Shown here one piece after another: positions 1 to 5,003 of a DNA stretch of 6,822 bases. Within the stretch, counting starts at the first letter, position 1; each line of letters begins with the position of its first letter. The notes under the pieces are model-generated. The model had not been told where the DNA came from. It saw only the letters and a program-made list of their open reading frames with translations, and searched no databases. A program made the translations under genes and the position numbers. This DNA comes from UBA1425 sp045537495 (GTDB lineage: Bacteria; Bacillota; Clostridia; Oscillospirales; Acutalibacteraceae), in NCBI GenBank assembly GCA_045537495.1, contig JAZSPN010000056.1, positions 1 through 6,822 on the forward strand, written 5' to 3'.

Positions 1-3
1 GGC

Positions 4-129
4 TCACAGAACGACATGGCTACGATCCGACTTGAACATCTTTCCGTCAAACTCTTCGCTTATTATATCGTAGGTCTTTCCGTAAAGAAGACCAAACTCG
101 TCATTGTCGCCTTTCCAAATACCTTTCAT
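4..129 (-). CDS. Small 41-residue protein of unknown function
   Basis: A complete ORF of 41 codons, ATG at 129 and TGA at 6-4, preceded by an AAGGTGA ribosome site 4 nt upstream of the start. A strong minus-strand promoter lies about 100 bp upstream, which is the main reason to believe this short ORF is expressed. The protein starts MKGIWKGDNDEFGLLYGKTY and is charged and soluble, with no signal peptide or membrane segment. The segment GLLYGKTYDIIS (residues 13-24) resembles the 'LxxGKxYxVxS' beginning of small SH3-like proteins common in Clostridia. Those usually run on to about 50-60 residues with a WYRI..DDSGEDYLYPP-type second half, which is missing here. It may therefore be a naturally short relative or a truncated remnant. 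The other two frames of the last 55 bases do not show the missing half. Resemblance is from memory of the family pattern; function unknown. Confidence 0.55.
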   Translation of the reverse strand: MKGIWKGDNDEFGLLYGKTYDIISEEFDGKMFKSDRSHVVL

Positions 130-157
130 AAAATCACCTTATTTCTTTCGTATCAAT

Positions 158-170
158 CCCCCGGAGGGGG
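158..170 (-). promoter_or_regulatory. GC hairpin in the leader of the 41-residue ORF
   Basis: Five C are separated from five G by three bases (CCCCC-TCC-GGGGG on the minus strand). This is a very GC-dense 13-nt inverted repeat in an otherwise AT-rich leader, about 30 nt upstream of the start codon and 18 nt upstream of the ribosome site. There is no U-tract directly after it, so it is not a standard terminator. It could stabilise the mRNA 5' end or tune translation; that is inference. Confidence 0.35.
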
Positions 171-232
171 CGGAATATAGATAATAGTTAATAACGAATA
201 TTGAAGAAGTGTTTCATCTTATTTTCAGATTT

Positions 233-261
233 ATGATAACATACCGACTATTCATTGTCAA
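233..261 (-). promoter_or_regulatory. SigA-type promoter for the 41-residue ORF
   Basis: On the minus strand TTGACA (261-256) is a perfect -35, followed by exactly 17 bp and TATCAT (238-233) as -10 (5 of 6 matches). The predicted start of transcription is near 226, giving a leader of about 97 nt before the ATG at 129. The promoter lies 94 bp beyond the stop codon of the GH106-like gene, on the same strand. The small ORF therefore has its own start signal rather than depending on the operon. No convincing hairpin plus U-tract separates the two, so read-through from the operon is possible. Confidence 0.7.
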
Positions 262-269
262 CGTTACAA
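255..269. promoter_or_regulatory. Imperfect dyad over the -35 box (possible operator)
   Basis: TTGTCAACGTTACAA reads as 7-bp half sites TTGT-AAC and GTTACAA that are exact reverse complements, apart from one extra C in the left half. It covers the entire -35 box of the leftward promoter. A repressor bound here would block that promoter. The size and the central CG recall LacI-family operators, but the half-site spacing is asymmetric and a chance dyad cannot be excluded. Confidence 0.25.
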
Positions 270-354
270 CCGAATAATCAGCCTGTTCGCTGTTTGGATT
301 ACCGAATATCCGACGGCGAAATCTTTATTCCGATTCGTCTTACGGGGGTGAAGA

Positions 355-2805
355 TCACTCTGTATACAGTGCAACGGGACCGTACAGTCCGCCTGATACA
401 AAGTCTTTTGCCAAATTCTTCTCTCCTTCAAAATATGTGGATAATTCTTCCGTTTTCCATTTGTCGAAATAGTCGGTGTGAATATACCGGTTCGCCGATG
501 TGTTAGTCACAACTATTTTCAGCTTATTCTTTTTGCAGAGTACACCGTCGGGTATTTTCAGCCTGTACAAAGGCGCCAAAACCGTTCCCAGAGGTCGGTC
601 GTTGAGATAAACGCAAGCCGTGAAGCGAACTTCTCCGAGGTCAATTTCTCCTTCTTTTCCTGCTTTTTCATCGGGGAGTGTAAATGTTGTTTCATAGACA
701 CAGCTTCCCGAATATGCGCTTCCGATCAGATGTGCCCAATCGCCGAGGTTGACGGGACTCTCTTTGTCGGAATGCTTTATATTTTCAAATCCGTTTTCAT
801 TGCAGATAAGTTCCGTTTTCCGACGGAACAGAAATTCATTCGGAATATCGAATTTTTCTCTGAATTCTTTTATGTTTTCCGCATCGAAAGCTTCGTCGGT
901 CAGTAATATCACCGCTGTTTCGCCTATTTGAAGAGAAAGCTTCAAAATACCTTTTTCAGCTTCAAAACGTCGGAGTGCACCGTTCTCAAGATCAAGCAAA
1001 CAGCCGCCTGACGAGGGCATATGAAGCAGATAATCTCCGTTTTCCCCCGCTTCCCGAAACAGACAGAACAGATCTGCGTTTTCTGCTTTTCTGTGCATTG
1101 CCCGCAAACCTGCGCCCTCAACACGGATTATCGGTGTGAGATCGGAAAGGCCGTGCGAAACACTGCCGCCGCCTTCGATGAAACGGTGCAGCACCTTTTG
1201 GGTTTCTTGCGGAATAAAAGCATTTTCGGGAATAATGATATGTCGGTATACCGCTCTGCCGATGCGTATAAAGCCGTCGTCTGCCCCGTGTGATGCCTCT
1301 AAAGCATCATCGTCAACGATATCAAAATCCACCATCATTTCTTCGAGTGCTCTGCCGAGAGTATCGAAGGACTTTGCCACGGCATCCGCATTCAGACCGC
1401 CCTGAAAATCGTGAACGGGATAATAAATTCCCGTTTCGCAAACACGTTCTCCGAGAGCGGAAACATACGACAGCCGTTCCATGTAACGGTTGAACTGAGC
1501 AAGATAACGGTAAAAAACCTGATTTTCCGTAAAAATCGGCAACTCCTGCGCAAGATATGCACCTTTTCGCCCGAGCGGAAAATTAAACAGATTGAAGATG
1601 TTTATTCCGCGTACAGCCAGATATCCTACAGTAAAACGCATTATATCATAAGTAAGTCCCGGCCCCGCTACGCCGAAAATCTCGCTCATTGCAAGTTTTG
1701 TGCCGTTCTGTGCGGCGGCGGACGATGCGTATCTCGGGAAAAATCCGTTGTACCCGTTCAGATCATCCCTGTTTGTTATTCTATTCTCGGGGAAGAGCTG
1801 TCGCCAGATAACATCGACTCCGGGTATATCAAAGCACCGAAGAGCCCGCATCAGGTTGAAGTTTCCTCCGCCACGGACACAGCCCGTCGGTTCGTGATCC
1901 TTATCCATATGCCCCGTGAAAGCCATGCCGTGATCGTTTGCCCATTTTTTGCACGGGAGAAGAAAATTATCACAGAACATCCGACTGCACAGATCGTACC
2001 AACGGTACAGTATGTGAACATTCTCCTGCGTCACCGCAACTCTTCGTGTTATCAGCGGAAGATACGGCAATACCGACTCACCGTACACGCTTTCATACTG
2101 CTGTGCAAGCTCTTTTCTGAATGCTCCGAAGGGGGCTTTCGGCTCATCGGTAAATACGGCGGTAACGTTTTTACCGAGTGAATTTTTCATCGAGGATGCG
2201 TATTTGTCGTGAGTAATTTTTATAAAATATTCCGTTGCATCCTTATTCAGCAAGTCGGGATAATCCGCATTCGAGAAAATCTCGCTTTCCTGAACATACT
2301 CGGTTATAACGGTGTCCTCGGAAAATCTGTATCCGTCTTCGATAATTTCTTTATCACGAATAAAAGATGCCACAACATCGGGGCTTAATTTTTTGTACAC
2401 GTCGCCTGCAAAGAAAGAGCGTTCACGGGCTTTCAGGACCTGTCGGGCATATTCGGGATGATCCCGAAGAACTTTTCCGCACGCGCCGCCGGAAGGCCAT
2501 CCGCCTTCATCGTAGATCCAGCATTTCATGCCGAGAGCCTTTCCTTTTCCAACGGCATAGGCACAAAGCTCAAAATACTCCGCACTGAGATAGTCGGGCT
2601 TTAAATTTGTAGGCATACAGTCAGGTCGGAATTCCTTCGGCTCGGGAAGAATATAAAATGACCGTATGCCGAGATTCTGCATCTCGGCAAGCTGAGCATC
2701 TATGATATCGCAAGTGCATATATCATTCCACACCCAGATATACACGGGAGCGAAAGAAACATCGGGAGAGATGAAACTGTTTACATCGAATTTATCGTTT
2801 TTCAT
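355..2805 (-). CDS. GH106-like glycoside hydrolase (alpha-L-rhamnosidase-like), cytoplasmic
   Basis: 816 residues, last gene of the minus-strand operon, 20 bp after the MFS gene; AAGGA lies 9 nt before the ATG. Visible layout: a TIM-barrel-like part, about 16-430, opening with PVYIWVWND and carrying YDEGGWPSG (98-106), FTDEP (218-222), PGVDVIWRQ (328-336) and MSEIFG (372-377 region). Next is an alpha/beta domain, about 455-560, resembling a beta-galactosidase trimerisation or amidotransferase-like fold. A C-terminal galactose-binding-like jelly roll spans about 685-815 (IDLGEVRFTACVYLND; VTNTSANRY). The 'WxWND', 'YDExGWPSG' and 'FTDEP' sequence set is typical of GH106 and GH106-like enzymes, which remove terminal alpha-L-rhamnose and related sugars. 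E221 and E375 are the best candidates for catalytic acids (inference). There is no signal peptide, unlike many GH106 proteins, so it should act on imported oligosaccharides. Exact substrate uncertain; fold and class fairly sure. Confidence 0.8.
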   Translation of the reverse strand: MKNDKFDVNSFISPDVSFAPVYIWVWNDICTCDIIDAQLAEMQNLGIRSFYILPEPKEFRPDCMPTNLKPDYLSAEYFELCAYAVGKGKALGMKCWIYDEGGWPSGGACGKVLRDHPEYARQVLKARERSFFAGDVYKKLSPDVVASFIRDKEIIEDGYRFSEDTVITEYVQESEIFSNADYPDLLNKDATEYFIKITHDKYASSMKNSLGKNVTAVFTDEPKAPFGAFRKELAQQYESVYGESVLPYLPLITRRVAVTQENVHILYRWYDLCSRMFCDNFLLPCKKWANDHGMAFTGHMDKDHEPTGCVRGGGNFNLMRALRCFDIPGVDVIWRQLFPENRITNRDDLNGYNGFFPRYASSAAAQNGTKLAMSEIFGVAGPGLTYDIMRFTVGYLAVRGINIFNLFNFPLGRKGAYLAQELPIFTENQVFYRYLAQFNRYMERLSYVSALGERVCETGIYYPVHDFQGGLNADAVAKSFDTLGRALEEMMVDFDIVDDDALEASHGADDGFIRIGRAVYRHIIIPENAFIPQETQKVLHRFIEGGGSVSHGLSDLTPIIRVEGAGLRAMHRKAENADLFCLFREAGENGDYLLHMPSSGGCLLDLENGALRRFEAEKGILKLSLQIGETAVILLTDEAFDAENIKEFREKFDIPNEFLFRRKTELICNENGFENIKHSDKESPVNLGDWAHLIGSAYSGSCVYETTFTLPDEKAGKEGEIDLGEVRFTACVYLNDRPLGTVLAPLYRLKIPDGVLCKKNKLKIVVTNTSANRYIHTDYFDKWKTEELSTYFEGEKNLAKDFVSGGLYGPVALYTE

Positions 2806-2825
2806 TTTGTTCCGTCCTTGTCATT

Positions 2826-4004
2826 TCAGACATCCGCATTGTATCGTCCCTGCTTTTTCAATCGATTTGTAAAGCACTTCAAAGTTATAACCATTATCAC
2901 GTAGAGTACGGCAAGCAATACGGGATATACCGCTATGCCGAACAGTCTTCTTATAAGACTGACCGCGGGAGGTGCCAGCATAACGCCGATGTAGGCAAAT
3001 GCTATCTGTGAGCCCATAACCGATTGTGAAACTTCTTTGCCGAAGTTGTGCGGTGTCAGGTGTATCATGTTCGGGTAGATGGATCCGTTACCAAGACCGA
3101 CAAAGAACAAACCGACTACGGCGGCTGCACCGGGCAGAGGAAGAAGCATAATCACAATGGCGGGAGCAAGAACGGCGGTGCCTATACCGATGCGTTTCCA
3201 TGTGCTGATTTTATCGGAAAGTAAACCGGAAACAAAACGTCCGATTGACATTCCGGCATAATATATTGTCAAAGCAAGCGCACCGTGTTTTGTCTGAAAG
3301 CCTTTTTCCGTTACAAGATATGTACTTCCCCAGACTCCGCAGGCATATTCAATTGCATTTGTTGCAAGCATAATGATCCATACCTGCCGAACCTCCGCTC
3401 TTTTTGCCATCTGCAAAAGAGTGAGGTTTTCGCCCCTTTCCTCTTCCGGCTGTTCGTCGGAGGCGGTTTTCTTCCACAGCGGAAGGGACACTATCAGCAA
3501 CAATGTAATAAACGATTGCACACAGAAAGCATAGCGATAACCGCCACGCCAGCCCACATCGCTCAGCGCCTGTGACATAAGATAAGGACTGAGGGTTACT
3601 CCCACACCGTAAAAGCAATGCAGGAAATTCATATGGCCTGCTTTACAGTGAAGTGCCACATAATTATTAAGCCCTGAATCAATCGCGCCTGCACCGAGTC
3701 CGAGGAGAACGGATAACGGTATCATAAACCAAAAAGACGGGGCTGCCGAAAAACCAAGCAAGGCAAGCGCAGTCATGGCTGTACTGAAAGCCGTAACTTT
3801 TGCTGTTCCCAGTTTATTGAGAATTCCCGCGCTGAACATGCTTGATAACACGGTGCAACCTGAAATCAGAAGGGTGAGAATACTCACGGCTTCAACGGGA
3901 ATGTCCATTTCCGCATGGACAGCAGGCCAGGCGGAGCCGATGAGAGAATCGGGCACTCCGAGACCTATAAAAGCGATGTATATCACAATTAATAAAAAAA
4001 CCAT
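2826..4004 (-). CDS. MFS transporter, probable sugar or oligosaccharide permease
   Basis: 392 residues and very hydrophobic, the usual length for a 12-helix major facilitator protein. Helix 1 is at about 2-25 (MVFLLIVIYIAFIGLGVPDS). A family-typical stretch GLGAGAIDSGLNNYVALH (102-119) is followed by LHCFYGVGVTLSP (128-140). A polar central loop (about 177-208, KKTASDEQPEEERGEN) separates the two six-helix halves. A motif-A-like loop GRFVSGLLSDKIS (255-267) sits between helices 8 and 9. The pattern matches the FucP/GlcP-like branch common in Clostridia, proton-coupled sugar uptake; the substrate cannot be read from sequence. GGAGG lies only 4 nt before the ATG, a short but usable spacing. It sits between the DUF5714 gene (48 bp upstream) and the GH106-like gene (20 bp downstream), so it most likely imports the glycan that the hydrolase then cuts. 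Confidence 0.85.
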   Translation of the reverse strand: MVFLLIVIYIAFIGLGVPDSLIGSAWPAVHAEMDIPVEAVSILTLLISGCTVLSSMFSAGILNKLGTAKVTAFSTAMTALALLGFSAAPSFWFMIPLSVLLGLGAGAIDSGLNNYVALHCKAGHMNFLHCFYGVGVTLSPYLMSQALSDVGWRGGYRYAFCVQSFITLLLIVSLPLWKKTASDEQPEEERGENLTLLQMAKRAEVRQVWIIMLATNAIEYACGVWGSTYLVTEKGFQTKHGALALTIYYAGMSIGRFVSGLLSDKISTWKRIGIGTAVLAPAIVIMLLPLPGAAAVVGLFFVGLGNGSIYPNMIHLTPHNFGKEVSQSVMGSQIAFAYIGVMLAPPAVSLIRRLFGIAVYPVLLAVLYVIMVITLKCFTNRLKKQGRYNADV

Positions 4005-4052
4005 AAAACCTCCGTGCGATACCGTATTCGTACAGCGACATGAATAATTCGC

Positions 4053-4793
4053 TCAGCGTACACGGTACCGTGACTTTCTTTTATTTTTCACGCCGTATGT
4101 AGTAACTGTACCTTGATAAAAAGGGCAGTCATTTTTTATGCACTGATTATTCATGTGTGAACGGGAACAGACAACTTTGTCAATTTCCATTTGCACATTC
4201 ATTTTTTCCGCCGCAAAAGAAACAGCCTCAATGATTGCAAGATATGAATCTCTCTTACAGCAACGGGGACCTCCTTTTTGAGCGATTGCATTCAGTGCTC
4301 TTGCCGTCATTTGATTCGAAAGCCCCCACGCTTCTTTTGCCAACGGATTTGACCCGGTAACAATCGAAATGAACATGCCTGCACTGATGCCTGCCCCGCA
4401 TGCACCCCAGAAACCGCAAGCTCCGCCCGGGACCTGTTTTCCCCTTTTGTACATTTCAAAAAGTGCCGTTTCAAGCTTTAAAGCTCCGCCTGCATTTTTA
4501 TATGCCGTAAGAAGCGATGCCCCGACCATGACATGATGCTCGGGCCCGTGCATATGGCAAAAGTCAAGCGACATCATTTTCTCGAGTATTTCTATGGGAT
4601 TTTTTGACTTCTCGATTAAACACAGCGAAAAAATCCCGTCTGTTCCGCTTGCGTGACATTCATCACAGACAAAATGACCGTTTACACATCGTGTTTTGCT
4701 GTTCTGCTTTTTATGACAAATTTCACACTCCGCCCCGATATCCGCATCAAGATATTCTAACGGCGATTTACAAATCATGCATTCTTCATTCAT
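4053..4793 (-). CDS. DUF5714 domain protein with N-terminal cysteine clusters
   Basis: 246 residues, first gene of the minus-strand operon, with AGAGGA 6 nt before the ATG. The N-terminus is a zinc-ribbon-like region with CxxC pairs C5/C8, C23/C26 and C43/C46 plus C36, H40 and H47. A DUF5714-type core follows (about 60-228), with FCHMHGPEHH (78-87), the glycine/cysteine-rich VPGGACGFWGACGAG (121-135), GMFISIVTGSNPL (139-151) and a GGPRCCKRDS segment (174-183). Further cysteines at 209, 218 and 223 form a C-terminal cluster (SHMNNQCIKNDCPF). The last 13 residues are strongly basic. DUF5714 occurs in Clostridia and archaea, sometimes attached to methyltransferases, and has no established activity. 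The Cys/His content suggests metal or Fe-S binding (inference). No signal peptide: cytoplasmic. Its place as leader of a sugar operon is unusual, but neighbours alone do not reveal its role. Confidence 0.8.
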   Translation of the reverse strand: MNEECMICKSPLEYLDADIGAECEICHKKQNSKTRCVNGHFVCDECHASGTDGIFSLCLIEKSKNPIEILEKMMSLDFCHMHGPEHHVMVGASLLTAYKNAGGALKLETALFEMYKRGKQVPGGACGFWGACGAGISAGMFISIVTGSNPLAKEAWGLSNQMTARALNAIAQKGGPRCCKRDSYLAIIEAVSFAAEKMNVQMEIDKVVCSRSHMNNQCIKNDCPFYQGTVTTYGVKNKRKSRYRVR

Positions 4794-4830
4794 AAGTTTT
4801 CCTCTGTAAATTCGAGTTTATTTGTTTCTG

Positions 4831-4859
4831 AGTATATCACAGACACCGCATTAACGCAA
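4831..4859 (-). promoter_or_regulatory. Promoter of the DUF5714-MFS-GH106-like operon
   Basis: On the minus strand TTGCGT (4859-4854), a 17-bp spacer and TATACT (4836-4831), with a TG one base before the -10 (extended -10, TGaTATACT). The -35 matches consensus only in its first three bases, which the extended -10 would offset. Transcription should begin near 4825, leaving a short leader of about 31 nt before the ATG at 4793. It faces away from the promoter at 4909-4937, with 49 bp between the two -35 boxes. Confidence 0.6.
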
Positions 4860-4877
4860 GGACAGAGGTATTCACAG

Positions 4878-4892
4878 TGACAAACGTCGTCA
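4878..4892. promoter_or_regulatory. Pseudo-palindrome midway between the divergent promoters
   Basis: TGACAAACGTCGTCA pairs in 5 of 7 positions around a central C, with outer arms TGAC/GTCA. Its centre (4885) is within one base of the midpoint between the two -35 boxes, a natural place for a shared regulator. It resembles a catabolite-response (cre, LacI-family) site, TG-n4-CG-n4-CA, but has 5 + 4 spacing instead of 4 + 4, so it does not match that consensus properly. Weak evidence on its own. Confidence 0.25.
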
Positions 4893-4896
4893 TTTC

Positions 4897-4924
4897 GCCG
4901 TTACGGGGTTGAGTCCGCAACGGC
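4897..4924. promoter_or_regulatory. 28-bp palindrome centred on the rightward -35 box, likely operator
   Basis: Left arm GCCGTTACGG (4897-4906) and right arm CCGCAACGGC (4915-4924) are reverse complements at 9 of 10 positions, separated by 8 bp. The -35 hexamer TTGAGT (4909-4914) fills most of that 8-bp centre. A dimeric repressor occupying both arms would cover the -35 of the beta-helix gene's promoter. The right arm lies wholly in the -35/-10 spacer. The element is upstream of the predicted transcription start, so it acts as DNA and not as an RNA hairpin. It is 38 bp from the -35 of the opposite promoter, so it may serve both. The regulator is not encoded in this window. Confidence 0.5.
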
Positions 4925-4937
4925 TGTATGCTATAAT
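4909..4937 (+). promoter_or_regulatory. Promoter of the exported beta-helix gene
   Basis: TTGAGT (4909-4914), a 17-bp spacer and a perfect TATAAT (4932-4937) preceded by TGc (extended -10). Transcription should start near 4944, giving a leader of about 60 nt to the ATG at 5004. A perfect extended -10 makes this a strong basal promoter, so the palindrome overlapping its -35 would most simply act as a repressor site. Confidence 0.7.
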
Positions 4938-4992
4938 GTTTTAAAATCGAAATTCAACAAGGTCTGTCATTATATTTTCTTATTCTGAAGGG

Positions 4993-5003
4993 CGGATAAT
5001 CCG
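4993..5003 (+). promoter_or_regulatory. 11-bp palindrome between ribosome site and start codon
   Basis: CGGATAATCCG is a perfect odd-length palindrome ending directly at the ATG at 5004 and starting within the purine-rich ribosome-binding stretch GAAGGGCGGA (4987-4996). As RNA it could form only a 3-bp stem with a 5-base loop, so a strong translational effect is unlikely. It may be coincidence, or a weak brake on ribosome access. Confidence 0.2.

Noticed and set aside
478..906. 142-codon plus-strand ORF antisense to the C-terminal domain of the GH106-like gene
   Set aside because: The opposite strand encodes a recognisable jelly-roll sugar-binding domain; no independent coding evidence was seen.
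1411..2181. 256-codon plus-strand ORF inside the GH106-like gene
   Set aside because: It is antisense to a gene with clear domain motifs, its translation is compositionally odd with no recognisable domain, and it has no promoter or ribosome site of note. It is a shadow of the real frame.
4034..4053. 5-bp inverted repeat AGCGA/TCGCT between the DUF5714 and MFS genes
   Set aside because: The stem is too short, has a 10-base loop and no U-tract on the minus strand, so it is not credible as a terminator; the 48-bp gap fits an operon.
4878..4892. True CcpA cre site
   Set aside because: Spacing between TG and CG is 5 instead of 4, so the consensus is not met; retained only as a weak generic dyad.
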